Positions 35,013 through 43,481 of a stretch of DNA of 64,000 nucleotides are shown here, in pieces. The DNA is from Bradyrhizobium diazoefficiens (GTDB lineage: Bacteria; Pseudomonadota; Alphaproteobacteria; Rhizobiales; Xanthobacteraceae), in NCBI RefSeq assembly GCF_016616235.1, contig NZ_CP067100.1, positions 3,345,001-3,409,000 of the forward strand. The letters are read 5' to 3'. Within the stretch, counting starts at the first letter, position 1; each line of letters opens with the position of its first letter. Below the pieces are notes generated by a model. That model searched no databases. It saw only the letters and a list, made by a program, of their open reading frames with translations, and had not been told where the DNA came from. A program made the translations under genes and the position numbers.

Positions 35013-35879
35013 TCAAATCGGGCCATGCCGGCGCGCGGCGGTCGGCGAGATGCCGGCTACCCGCCGCATCATCCTCGCGAGGGCCGAGCCGGATTCCAGT
35101 CCCACTCTCCAGGCGATCTCTCCGACGGGCAAATCCGTCGTGGTCAGCAGCAGGCGTGCTCGCGCGATCCGCTCCTGTTCGTGGAATTCGCCAATCGTCA
35201 CGCCGGTCTTTTCGCGGAACAATCGAGTGAGATGGCGTCTCGACAGGCCGAAAGTGGCGCCGATCAGGTCCAGAGAGAGGTCGCTGGCTGCGTTGTTCCT
35301 GATAAAGCATTTCATCTCGGAGACAAGCGCATCACCATGGCTTCCGGAAGTCGACGCCGGAAGCGGATCATTGCGTTCGATCTGGCTCAGGCAATTGATG
35401 AGCAGTGCGGCGACGAGATGGCTACGAGCCGATTGCGCGGCCAAGTTGTCGGGAGCGCCGGCTTGGCAAAGACCGAGCAGAGACCGCATCTCGCGCGAGA
35501 CCGCAAAGAACGTAGGAGCCTTGAGCTTGGTCCGGACGCGGTTCAGAGATCCGAGTCGGGTTGCCATTCCGGCCAATTGATCGTCCGTCGCATAGATAGC
35601 CAGGTGCTCGTGCCCCCTGCGGGGCGCAGTGGTCTGATGAGAGAGGTTCTTGGGCACGACAACGAACCGGTCTTCGCTCAGCCAGGCCGGGGTTTTTCTC
35701 GTCTCGTCCCGGAAATCAACGACGCCCACGCGCGGCAGGAGGATCATCAGGCAATCATGCCAATGCCATGGCATGTAATAATTGTCGCCACCCCCGATCA
35801 ACGCAAGCTGGTCGTCATCGGCCGCCAGTATCTGGGCATCGGACGATGTGTTGCGAAGTGTCTGAATGGATCTGAGCAT
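35013..35879 (-). CDS. AraC-family transcriptional regulator
   Basis: The 288-residue regulator has an N-terminal cupin-like sensing domain (WHWHDCLMILL) and a C-terminal two-helix-turn-helix AraC domain (SLDLIGATFGLSRRHLTRLFREKTG, then LARMMRRVAGISP). It is probably the local activator of the ABC importer and PhzF genes that follow on the same strand, 83 bases away. The ligand could be the imported compound. Part of the putative tRNA-Gly island. Confidence 0.88.
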   Translation of the reverse strand: MLRSIQTLRNTSSDAQILAADDDQLALIGGGDNYYMPWHWHDCLMILLPRVGVVDFRDETRKTPAWLSEDRFVVVPKNLSHQTTAPRRGHEHLAIYATDDQLAGMATRLGSLNRVRTKLKAPTFFAVSREMRSLLGLCQAGAPDNLAAQSARSHLVAALLINCLSQIERNDPLPASTSGSHGDALVSEMKCFIRNNAASDLSLDLIGATFGLSRRHLTRLFREKTGVTIGEFHEQERIARARLLLTTTDLPVGEIAWRVGLESGSALARMMRRVAGISPTAARRHGPI

Positions 35880-36296
35880 CTTCTAAAGTAGCATCTAGGG
35901 GCTCATTGGCAAGCCATCGAGTGCTCGCGACGAATCGGGGAGGCGGGTCTTGCAAATCGTCATTCCGACCAAGAGAAATCCAGTAGTTCAATTGCCCGGA
36001 AAGCTGCGAATTGCTAGAACAGTTCTTGAAAACTTGCGAAAATCACGCAACTTCCAGGTGGAATACGAGGTTTCGATCCCCTCCACCCGCTCCAATCCCG
36101 GTTGTGCAGTTTGCGGCGGATGGCGCCCGCGGATTGCGCCGGCCATACCTCCGGTTTCCTGATCTCCTGGAAATTTCTTGGCATTCCCCGAGTTGACCAT
36201 GGCTGCCATTCTGTCAAAGAAAGAATGTCGCGTTGTTTGCTGGCACGAACAAGTCGGCCTCGGTCAATCACGTCGCGTTGGGAGTTGAGATTTCAT
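35880..36296. other. intergenic region at the right edge of the putative island
   Basis: This 417-base gap separates the AraC gene from gmd. Its main content is the degenerate tRNA-Gly 3' copy at 36051-36097. The rest is unremarkable, with AT-rich stretches and no complete gene or clear promoter. A gene-like short frame crosses the copy but has no coding character. Confidence 0.55.
36051..36097 (+). repeat. degenerate duplicate of the tRNA-Gly 3' half (putative attachment site)
   Basis: Aligned to 31269-31315 of the intact tRNA-Gly region, 41 of 47 bases match, from the anticodon through CCA and on to a following ATC. It is a direct repeat of the tRNA gene. The segment between the two copies contains the AraC, ABC importer and PhzF genes. 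Half-tRNA copies of this kind mark the far end of elements integrated at tRNA genes; the mismatches suggest an old event or element-borne attachment sequence. Confidence 0.7.
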
Positions 36297-37367
36297 ATGG
36301 CTGAGCGGATTGCTCTCATCACCGGCGTGACCGGCCAGGACGGCGCCTATTTGGCCGAATATCTGCTGTCGCTCGGCTATGTCGTGCACGGCATCAAGCG
36401 CCGCTCGTCCTCGTTCAATACCGCGCGCGTCGATCATCTCTATCAAGACCCACATGTCGGCAACGTGCCGTTCCTGATGCATTACGGCGACATGACGGAT
36501 TCGACCAATCTGATCCGCCTGATGCAGCAGATCAGGCCGACCGAGATCTACAATCTTGCCGCGCAGAGCCACGTTGCCGTCAGCTTCGAGAGCCCGGAAT
36601 ACACGGCCAATGCCGATGCGATCGGCGTGCTGCGCCTCCTGGAGGCGATCCGCATCCTCGGCATGGAGAAGGAGACGCGGTTCTACCAGGCCTCGACCTC
36701 CGAGCTCTACGGCCTCGTGCAGGAGATCCCGCAGAAGGAGACGACGCCGTTCTACCCGCGCTCGCCTTATGGCGTCGCCAAGCTTTACGGCTACTGGATC
36801 ACGGTGAACTATCGCGAAGCCTATGGCATGTTCGCCTCCAACGGCATCCTGTTCAACCACGAGAGCCCGATCCGCGGCGAAACCTTCGTCACCCGCAAGA
36901 TCACCCGCGGCGTCGCCCGCATCGAGGTCGGGCTCGAGGACACGCTCTATCTCGGCAATCTTTCGGCCAAGCGCGACTGGGGCCATGCCAGGGACTACGT
37001 CGAGGGCATGCACATGATCCTGCAAGCCGACAAGGCGGACGATTTCGTGCTCGCCACCGGCGAGACGCGCTCGGTGCGCGAGATGATAGAGCTGGCTTTT
37101 GCGCAGGTCGGCCGACGCATCGCATGGCGCGGACAGGGCGTCGACGAGACCGGCGTCGACGAGAAGAGCGGCAAGACCGTGGTGCGGATCGATCCGACCT
37201 ATTTCCGCCCGACCGAGGTCGATCTCCTCGTCGGTGATTCCAGCAAGGCGCGGCAGGTGCTCGGCTGGAAGCCGAAGCGCACGTTTGCGGAGCTCGTCGC
37301 GGAGATGGTGGCGAGTGATCTCGCCGAAGCAAAACGGGACGCCGGCCGTGGCAAGCATCCCGTTTGA
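36297..37367 (+). CDS. gmd: GDP-mannose 4,6-dehydratase
   Basis: Gmd converts GDP-mannose to GDP-4-keto-6-deoxymannose. The 356-residue protein has the Rossmann motif TGVTGQDG (residues 9-16), [13 protein letters not shown], the SPYGVAK YxxxK pair and [11 protein letters not shown]. It is a short-chain dehydrogenase of full family length. The next gene (fcl) overlaps its 3' end by 20 bases, so they are translationally coupled in the GDP-L-fucose pathway. Rhizobial fucose is used in LPS, exopolysaccharide and, in some strains, Nod factors. Confidence 0.94.
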   Translation: MAERIALITGVTGQDGAYLAEYLLSLGYVVHGIKRRSSSFNTARVDHLYQDPHVGNVPFLMHYGDMTDSTNLIRLMQQIRPTEIYNLAAQSHVAVSFESPEYTANADAIGVLRLLEAIRILGMEKETRFYQASTSELYGLVQEIPQKETTPFYPRSPYGVAKLYGYWITVNYREAYGMFASNGILFNHESPIRGETFVTRKITRGVARIEVGLEDTLYLGNLSAKRDWGHARDYVEGMHMILQADKADDFVLATGETRSVREMIELAFAQVGRRIAWRGQGVDETGVDEKSGKTVVRIDPTYFRPTEVDLLVGDSSKARQVLGWKPKRTFAELVAEMVASDLAEAKRDAGRGKHPV

Positions 37368-38304
37368 GCTGAAGGGCAAAAGTGTTTACGTCGCCGGCCA
37401 TCGCGGCATGGTCGGCAGCGCCCTGCTGCGCCGGCTCGCGCGCGAGGAGGTCGAGCTCGTCACGGTGGACCGCCGCGACGTCGACCTGTGCAACCAGGCC
37501 GCGGTGTTCGACTGGTTCGCGCGCGTGCGGCCGCAGGTGATCTTCCTCGCCGCCGCAAAAGTCGGCGGCATCGTCGCCAATAACACGCTGCGGGCCGAGT
37601 TCATCTACGACAACATCGCGATCGCGGCCAACGTGATCCACGCCGCGCACCAGAACGGCGCCGAGAAGCTGATGTTCCTGGGGTCCTCCTGCATCTATCC
37701 CAAGTTGGCGGCGCAGCCGCTGCGCGAGGATTCGGTGCTATCAGGTCCGCTGGAGCCGACCAACGAGCCCTATGCCATTGCCAAGATCGCCGGCATCAAG
37801 ATGGTGGAGGCCTATCGCAGCCAGTATGGCTCTGACTTTATCAGCGTGATGCCGACCAATCTGTACGGCCCCGGCGACAATTATCATCCCGAGCTCAGCC
37901 ACGTCGTCGCCGCCCTGATCCGCCGCTTTCACGAGGCCAAGGTCTCCGGCGCGAAAAGCGTCGTGGTCTGGGGCACCGGCACGCCCCGGCGCGAGTTCCT
38001 CTATGTCGACGACATGGCGGACGCCTGCGTGCACCTGATGAAGACCTATTCCGGCCCCGAGCTGATCAACATCGGCACCGGGAAGGACATCGCCATCGCC
38101 GAATTCGCGAGGGTCGTCGCCGAGATCGTCGGCTACAGCGGCGAGATCAGTTTCGATACCTCGCGTCCCGACGGCACGCCGCGCAAGCTGCTCGACGTCA
38201 GCCGCCTCGACAAGCTCGGCTGGCGCGCCAAGACCTCACTTCACGATGGTTTGAAGCGCGCCTATGATGCCTATCTAACCCAGACGGTGCGGTCCGCACG
38301 ATAA
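37348..38304 (+). CDS. fcl: GDP-L-fucose synthase
   Basis: Fcl (WcaG) is the epimerase-reductase that yields GDP-L-fucose from the Gmd product with NADPH. The 318-residue protein has the [11 protein letters not shown]ossmann start, LGSSCIYP (catalytic Ser), EPYAIAK (Tyr and Lys), and ends RAYDAYL. The start is a GTG inside the gmd 3' end, giving a 20-base overlap. In symbiotic clusters its counterpart is called nolK, but the context here is not a nod cluster, so fcl is the safer name. Confidence 0.93.
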   Translation: MASIPFELKGKSVYVAGHRGMVGSALLRRLAREEVELVTVDRRDVDLCNQAAVFDWFARVRPQVIFLAAAKVGGIVANNTLRAEFIYDNIAIAANVIHAAHQNGAEKLMFLGSSCIYPKLAAQPLREDSVLSGPLEPTNEPYAIAKIAGIKMVEAYRSQYGSDFISVMPTNLYGPGDNYHPELSHVVAALIRRFHEAKVSGAKSVVVWGTGTPRREFLYVDDMADACVHLMKTYSGPELINIGTGKDIAIAEFARVVAEIVGYSGEISFDTSRPDGTPRKLLDVSRLDKLGWRAKTSLHDGLKRAYDAYLTQTVRSAR

Positions 38305-38345
38305 CCTCGCACGCAGCCTGAGGCGCAGACGATGCGCCGAGCCGA

Positions 38346-38552
38346 CTATTCCCGCTCGGTGTCTTTCACCTGGCGCGCCTCTTTCGCGCGGTCCACGGCG
38401 CCGCCCTGAGGCTGACCGCTCACCTTGACGCCGGGCAGATGATCCACCTTGTTCTTAGCTGCCTCGTCGGTGCGCTTTAGCTCGCGCTCGATGATATCGC
38501 GTGATCCTTCGGCCGGTTCCTTGTCGAATGGACTCTGGGTTTCAGTGCTCAT
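38346..38552 (-). CDS. small hydrophilic hypothetical protein
   Basis: The 68-residue acidic/basic protein starts MSTETQSPFDKEP and has no hydrophobic segment. It is dominated by Glu, Lys, Asp and Arg, with helix-prone stretches, and is probably disordered and soluble. AGGA precedes the ATG. Family unknown. It sits between fcl (convergent) and the disrupted FNT gene. Confidence 0.55.
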   Translation of the reverse strand: MSTETQSPFDKEPAEGSRDIIERELKRTDEAAKNKVDHLPGVKVSGQPQGGAVDRAKEARQVKDTERE

Positions 38553-38640
38553 GGAGATCCTACTTATCGCGGCACTTGATCTGATGAGGCAAGCTCGGGA
38601 CGTGGCGCATCGTTCCTGTCGGGTTGGCGCGGGTGCAGCC

Positions 38641-39538
38641 CTATTCCCTGTGGTCGTCAATTTCCGCGGCAACTTGTCCATAGTTCAGCAGAGCAACCAG
38701 GGTCGTTCCACCCAGTATATTACCGAGCAACGTCGGCACGAAGAACTCGGCGGTATATTGGGCCAGCGACGCCTGGCCGCTCTGCACCAGAAAAGCGCAC
38801 TCGACCGAGCCCGCAACGATGTGCGCAAACTCGCCGAGCGCGACCACATAGGTCATCACGACGATGATGTGCGCGCGCGATCCTTTGGTAGCTGGAAGAA
38901 GCCATGCCATCAGGGCGATCACCCAACCGGCAAAGATCGCCCGGACGACCGTCGTCGCGAACGTCCCCTCGATGGTGTGGCGGCTGAGATCGACGAAGGC
39001 GTCCACGACACGCGGCTCGAAGATGCTGACTCGGGCAAGCACGGAACCAACGGCCCAGGTTCCTGCAATGTTCGAGGCGAGGACCAGGCCCCACAGCTTG
39101 AGCACGCTTCCCAAGGTCTCGAGATCCCTGTTGTGGCAACAGCGGCAGGATCGGCGTCAGCGTGTTCTCGGTGAAGAGCTGCTGCCGCCCCAGCACCACG
39201 ACCAGGAAGCCCACCGTGTAGCCGAGCGGAGCGACCAGGCGCCGGGTGCTTTCATCCAAGATCAGCGCGTGAAACTCGCCCTGGACGATCAGGGACAATC
39301 CCATCGATAGGCCGGCGGCAAGACCCGAGAGCACGATGGCCCACCATCGCCGCTCCAGCTCCTGCTCACCTTCGGCGCGGATGGTCTCGTGGATCAGTGC
39401 GGCGTTCGGCCGGCTCTGGGAGTCGATCTGCTCGGTCTGGCGGCGCGATACACCGTCGAGCTTGGAGGCTGGATTGAAAGAAGCGCCGTCGCCGGGCTGA
39501 TCCACGGTCTGTCTCCGAGTATGGTGGGTCGAGTTCAA
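38641..39538 (-). pseudogene. formate/nitrite transporter (FNT) family gene with a frameshift
   Basis: Two adjacent frames together encode an FNT channel. The upstream part has an N-terminal cytosolic tail, then VLSGLAAGLSMGLSLIVQGEF and FTENTLTPILPLL. The downstream part continues with LGSVLKLWGLVLASNIAGTW and helices to the end. One extra base in a GG run at 39135-39136 breaks the frame after LPLL; removing it restores LLHNRDLETLGSV. FNT proteins are pentameric channels for formate, nitrite or related anions. The long N-tail resembles YfdC-type members. Real decay and a sequencing or assembly error are both possible. Confidence 0.82.
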
Positions 39539-39670
39539 GGCAGCGATTCTCGATCAGTTCCTCGTCAGTGTTGGGGTGCTGAGTGCAGTTTGCCGCGCAC
39601 CGACGCTTGGAACCTTCAGCGCAAGCACGAGTTGGCCGGTCGGGGGGGTGAAAGCCACACGAGGCCAACC

Positions 39671-40123
39671 GTGCAAGAAGCTGTGCGCGTGCGTTCCACC
39701 GCGCAAATCGCGGGCCATCCTATTCATCCGATGCTGGTGCCGATCCCGATAGCGTGCTTCATCGGCGCGCTCTTGACCGACATCGCCTATGTCGTCAGTG
39801 CCGAGATCATGTGGGCGGACTTTTCCGCCTGGCTCTTGTTGGTCGGCGTCGTCTTCGGCGTGCTAGCGGCGATCGCGGGCCTGACGGACTTCCTCTGTAA
39901 CCGCCTGGTGCGTGCGCAGACGCCGGCCTGGCCGCATCTGATCGGCAACGCGATCGTGCTGATCCTCGCCATCATCAATGCGCTGATCCACACGCGCGAC
40001 GCCTGGACCTCGGTGTGGCCGACCGGACTCATTCTTTCGGTGATCACCGTGCTGATCCTGCCCGTCACCGGCTGGCTCGGCTGGTCCATGGTGTATCGCC
40101 ACGGCGTAGGAGTTGCGCGATGA
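39671..40123 (+). CDS. DUF2231 membrane protein
   Basis: The 150-residue membrane protein has four helices and the GHPIHPMLVPIPIACFIGALLTD opening that defines DUF2231. The His residues near the first helix may bind metal or heme. It begins with a GTG. Its stop overlaps the ATG of the next gene (ATGA), so it is coupled to the sorbosone dehydrogenase-like gene, a pairing often seen in proteobacteria. The role is perhaps electron transfer or membrane anchoring for the dehydrogenase, by inference. Confidence 0.82.
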   Translation: MQEAVRVRSTAQIAGHPIHPMLVPIPIACFIGALLTDIAYVVSAEIMWADFSAWLLLVGVVFGVLAAIAGLTDFLCNRLVRAQTPAWPHLIGNAIVLILAIINALIHTRDAWTSVWPTGLILSVITVLILPVTGWLGWSMVYRHGVGVAR

Positions 40124-41454
40124 AATCGTCGATTGCCCGCGCGCTGGTGTGCTCGTCACTGCTGTGTCTTGCCGGCTGCGACGACGGCAGCGGCGATCCC
40201 ACGGCGCAAATCGGCGCCAATCCGAAGCTGCCCGATATCCAGCAATATTTGCTGCCGCCGATGCACATCGCGCGCATCGTCGGCTGGAAGAAGGGAGAGA
40301 CGCCGACCGTCGCGCAGGGGCTGCAGGCCAAGGCCTTCGCCACGGGCCTCCAGCATCCGCGCTTCCTCTACGTGCTCCCCAACGGCGACGTGCTGGTGGT
40401 GGAATCCAAGGCGCCGAAATCCGCCCCGATCAAGCGGCCCAAGGAGATCGTGATGGGCTATATCGAGTCCTGGGCGACATCAGGCGGCGACACCGGACCG
40501 AGCAACCGCATCACGCTGCTCCGCGACAGCAACGGCGACGGCGTGCCGGATACGCAGAGTGTCTTCCTCGACCATCTCAACTCGCCGTTCGGCGTTGCGC
40601 TGGTCGGTAACGACCTCTATGTCGCCAACACCGATGCGATCGTGAAATATCCCTACACCGAAGGCGATACCAAGATCACCGCGCCGGGCACGGTGCTGAC
40701 AGAGCTGCCGGGCGGACCGATCGACCATCACTGGACCAAGAGCCTGGTCGCGAGCCTCGACGGCGCGAAGCTTTATGCGGGTGTCGGCTCCAACAGCAAC
40801 ATCACCGAGAATGGCATGGAGGCCGAGCACAACCGCGCCGCGATCCTCGAGGTTGACCGCGCCAGCGGCCGCTGGCGCATTTTTGCGAGCGGCCTGCGCA
40901 ATCCCAACGGGCTCAGCTTCGAGCCGCAGACCGGCGCGCTGTGGACGGTCGTGAATGAGCGCGACGAGATCGGTCCCGATCTCGTGCCGGACTATATGAC
41001 CTCGGTGAAGGACGGCGGCTTCTATGGCTGGCCCTACAGCTACTACGGCCAGCACGTCGATCCCCGCGTCAAGCCGGAGCGACCGGATCTCGTCGCCAAG
41101 GCGATTGTGCCCGACTACGCGCTGAGCTCGCATGTCGCGCCGCTCGGAATGGCCTTCTACACCGGAACCAGCCTGCCGAGCGCCTATCGCGGCGGCGCCT
41201 TCGTCGGCGAGCACGGCAGCTGGAACCGGCAGGTGCTGAACGGCTACAAGGTCGTGTTCGTGCCGTTCGCGGACGGTAAGCCGAGCGGTCCGGCGCAGGA
41301 CGTCGTCACCGGCTTCCTCGACAGCGACAACCACGCGCGCGGCCGTCCCGTCGGCGTTGCCATCGACAAGACCGGCGCGCTGCTGGTCGCCGACGACAGC
41401 GGCAACACGGTGTGGCGGGTGACCGCCGCGCATCCGCAGCTGACGCAGCGTTAG
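40120..41454 (+). CDS. PQQ-type sorbosone dehydrogenase-like lipoprotein
   Basis: The 444-residue protein has a lipobox (LCLAGC, lipidated Cys near residue 20) and a six-bladed propeller of the soluble glucose/sorbosone dehydrogenase type. Diagnostic segments are LQHPRFLYVLPNGDVLVVE, ITLLRDSNGDGVPD, NHW-like DHHWTKSLV, and GEHGSWNR with RGRPVGVAIDKTG near the end. These enzymes use PQQ to oxidise aldoses or aldehydes in the periplasm. It starts inside the stop codon of the DUF2231 gene. Confidence 0.88.
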   Translation: MKSSIARALVCSSLLCLAGCDDGSGDPTAQIGANPKLPDIQQYLLPPMHIARIVGWKKGETPTVAQGLQAKAFATGLQHPRFLYVLPNGDVLVVESKAPKSAPIKRPKEIVMGYIESWATSGGDTGPSNRITLLRDSNGDGVPDTQSVFLDHLNSPFGVALVGNDLYVANTDAIVKYPYTEGDTKITAPGTVLTELPGGPIDHHWTKSLVASLDGAKLYAGVGSNSNITENGMEAEHNRAAILEVDRASGRWRIFASGLRNPNGLSFEPQTGALWTVVNERDEIGPDLVPDYMTSVKDGGFYGWPYSYYGQHVDPRVKPERPDLVAKAIVPDYALSSHVAPLGMAFYTGTSLPSAYRGGAFVGEHGSWNRQVLNGYKVVFVPFADGKPSGPAQDVVTGFLDSDNHARGRPVGVAIDKTGALLVADDSGNTVWRVTAAHPQLTQR

Positions 41455-41486
41455 ACACGGATTTGAAACAGCTGGAGGAGGAGACC

Positions 41487-41690
41487 ATGGGCCTTGCTCA
41501 ATACGCGATCGTGCCAGTGCAGGACGAATGGGGCGTGCTGCACGATGGCGACGTCAAGAGCAGATATGCCACCAAGGAAGCGGCGTTCGAGTCCGCCGTC
41601 GCGGCAGCGTCCCTGGCGCTGCGTGAGGGCCACGAAGTTCATGTCAGCGTGCCCGGCCGCGACGCCGGCGAGAACGCGCTCGGGATCTAA
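41487..41690 (+). CDS. small hypothetical protein (DUF2188-like size)
   Basis: This 67-residue protein (MGLAQYAIVPVQDEWGVLHDGDV...) has a compact beta-alpha pattern in which ATKEAAFESAVAAASLALREGHEV forms the helix. It resembles small rhizobial stress-type proteins of the DUF2188 kind in layout, but this is not verified. The SD GGAGGAGGAG is very strong. A palindromic repeat begins directly at its stop codon. Confidence 0.62.
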   Translation: MGLAQYAIVPVQDEWGVLHDGDVKSRYATKEAAFESAVAAASLALREGHEVHVSVPGRDAGENALGI

Positions 41691-41736
41691 AGCATGATCC
41701 GGAAAAGTGCGCAGCGGTTTTCCGAAAGATCATGCT
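41691..41736. repeat. REP-like inverted repeat
   Basis: AGCATGATC-CGGAAAA (41691-41706) is complemented by TTTTCCG-aaa-GATCATGCT (41718-41736), with a short loop. It starts one base after a stop codon. The same head sequence occurs at 3895, so it belongs to a dispersed family. Confidence 0.75.
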
Positions 41737-41815
41737 CAAACAACGACCTGAAGCGCGATGACGATTCATCAAGGACTCATCGCGCCTTAGGGACAGCATT
41801 CGAGAGGAGGCCGCG

Positions 41816-41986
41816 ATGACCAGGCCACGTGAGCAAAACGGCGTCGAGCCGCCCCGGTCCGAAGACGACATCCAGCGCGAGCAACTCGGGCCCCGCGGTG
41901 TGCCTGATGCGCCGGACCCGGCCAGAATGACGCCCCAGCGCGAGAAGAAGACGCCGAAGCACATCGATCCGGGTCACACGTCCTGA
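41816..41986 (+). CDS. small hydrophilic protein
   Basis: The 56-residue protein is very polar (MTRPREQNGVEPPRSEDD and later MTPQREKKTPKHIDPG), with no hydrophobic segment, and is likely disordered. GGAGG lies at ideal spacing before the ATG. The gene is shorter than typical gene-finder limits. It stands between a palindromic repeat and the MFS gene, on the same strand as both neighbours. Confidence 0.6.
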   Translation: MTRPREQNGVEPPRSEDDIQREQLGPRGVPDAPDPARMTPQREKKTPKHIDPGHTS

Positions 41987-42111
41987 TGACCGCGCTGCTC
42001 TGCGGCTGACGCCGCCGTGCCATTCGGAACCGAACTTCCCGGCCGCCGCACCCAGGGGTAAGACTGACGTCACGGGCACGGTCTTCGCCCGCCGGGCAGG
42101 CGACCTTTGGA

Positions 42112-43317
42112 ATGCGGTTCTTGAAATCTGACGGCAGGCTTATTGGCATCCTGCTGGTGCTCGCGATCACCCAGCTCATCGCATGGGGCACGATCGGGCT
42201 GCCCGCCATCGTCGGGCGCGATCTTGCCGCCGATCTCGGCATGAGCCTGCCGGCAGTGTTCGGCGGGACCTCCGTTCTCTACGTCACCATGGGCCTGTGC
42301 GCGCCCTGGCTCGCCAGGGCGTTCGCGCGGCATGGCGCGCGCAAGGTCATGATGGTCGGGACCGTCCTCACCGTGCCCGGCTTCGTGCTGCTGTCCGTCG
42401 CGCGCGAGCCGGTGCTCTATTTCGCCGCCTGGACCATCTTCGGCGTGGCTGGCAGCGCCACGCTCTCGACCGGCGCTTATATCATGTTGAACGAGATTGC
42501 CGGGCGGCAGGCCAAGAGCGCGATCGGCGCGCTCATGCTGGTGACGGGCCTCTCCAGCAGCATCTTCTGGCCGACCACGTCGTTTCTGAGCGGTCATCTC
42601 GGCTGGCGCGGCACCTGCGTCGTCTATGCCGCCATGCTGATCCTGGTGTCGCTTCCGCTCTATGCGTTTGCCGCGCCGCGCCGGATTGTCGCGAAGGATG
42701 AGGGCGCCGCGCCGGCGAAGCGTGCGGAGGTCGCCCGGATTGCCCGGAGCACGTTCGGCCTTGTCGTCTCCGCGGTTACCCTCAACGCCTTCGTCAATTT
42801 CGGCCTCAACGCCGTGTTCATCGAATTGCTGCGGGCGGAGGGACTCGCGCCGGCGCAGGCGATCGCGTTCGGCTCCATGCTCGGCGTGATCCAGGTCAGC
42901 GCCCGCGGGCTCGATTTCCTCGGCGGCGGCCGCTGGGACGGGATCACCACCGGGCTCGTCGCCGGCACGGCGCTGCCCGTCGCGATGCTGCTGCTGATGC
43001 TGAGCGAGGGCGCGACCTGGGCGGTCGCCGTTTTCATCCTGCTCTATGGCGCTGGCAGCGGCGCGATGGCCGTGGCGCGGGCGACGATCCCGCTGGTGTT
43101 CTACGATCAGGCCGAATTCACCAAGGCGATGTCGATGATCGCGCTGCCGCTCAACCTGGCCTCTGCGATCTCGCCGCCGCTGCTGGCCGGCCTGCTCACC
43201 CAGTTCGGCAGCCGCGGCGTGCTCGGTCTCACTTTCGTGTTCTCCTGCGCCACGGTGCTGATCCTGGTCCTGCTCGGCCGGCGGCGGCCGCACATCGCCG
43301 CGGCGACCGCGACCTGA
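42112..43317 (+). CDS. MFS transporter
   Basis: The 401-residue inner-membrane protein has about 12 helices, with an MFS-type loop between helices 2 and 3 (ARAFARHGARKVMMVG) and a central cytosolic loop (RRIVAKDEGAAPAKR). It shows no drug-efflux or sugar-specific motif I can name. The cargo is unknown. It is followed on the same strand by the CoA-transferase gene, 164 bases away. Confidence 0.87.
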   Translation: MRFLKSDGRLIGILLVLAITQLIAWGTIGLPAIVGRDLAADLGMSLPAVFGGTSVLYVTMGLCAPWLARAFARHGARKVMMVGTVLTVPGFVLLSVAREPVLYFAAWTIFGVAGSATLSTGAYIMLNEIAGRQAKSAIGALMLVTGLSSSIFWPTTSFLSGHLGWRGTCVVYAAMLILVSLPLYAFAAPRRIVAKDEGAAPAKRAEVARIARSTFGLVVSAVTLNAFVNFGLNAVFIELLRAEGLAPAQAIAFGSMLGVIQVSARGLDFLGGGRWDGITTGLVAGTALPVAMLLLMLSEGATWAVAVFILLYGAGSGAMAVARATIPLVFYDQAEFTKAMSMIALPLNLASAISPPLLAGLLTQFGSRGVLGLTFVFSCATVLILVLLGRRRPHIAAATAT

Positions 43318-43481
43318 CGCTTTCTTCGCGGCACGGAAAGTCGCCGCTTCCGATTGGCGGGGCGGGGATGGCCGTATGCCCGGGGCGCAGTGCTCAGGAT
43401 GCGAAAATGGTGTATCCGCAAGGTGCGCGGCCCGCGATCTCGCCGCCGCGCCAAAGATCCAGTTCCCCGGAGGAAGCTTAC

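Noticed and set aside
31315..36050. An integrase inside the putative island
   Set aside because: I searched the frames between the tRNA-Gly copies for tyrosine- or serine-recombinase motifs and saw none; the island claim rests on the duplicated tRNA end alone.
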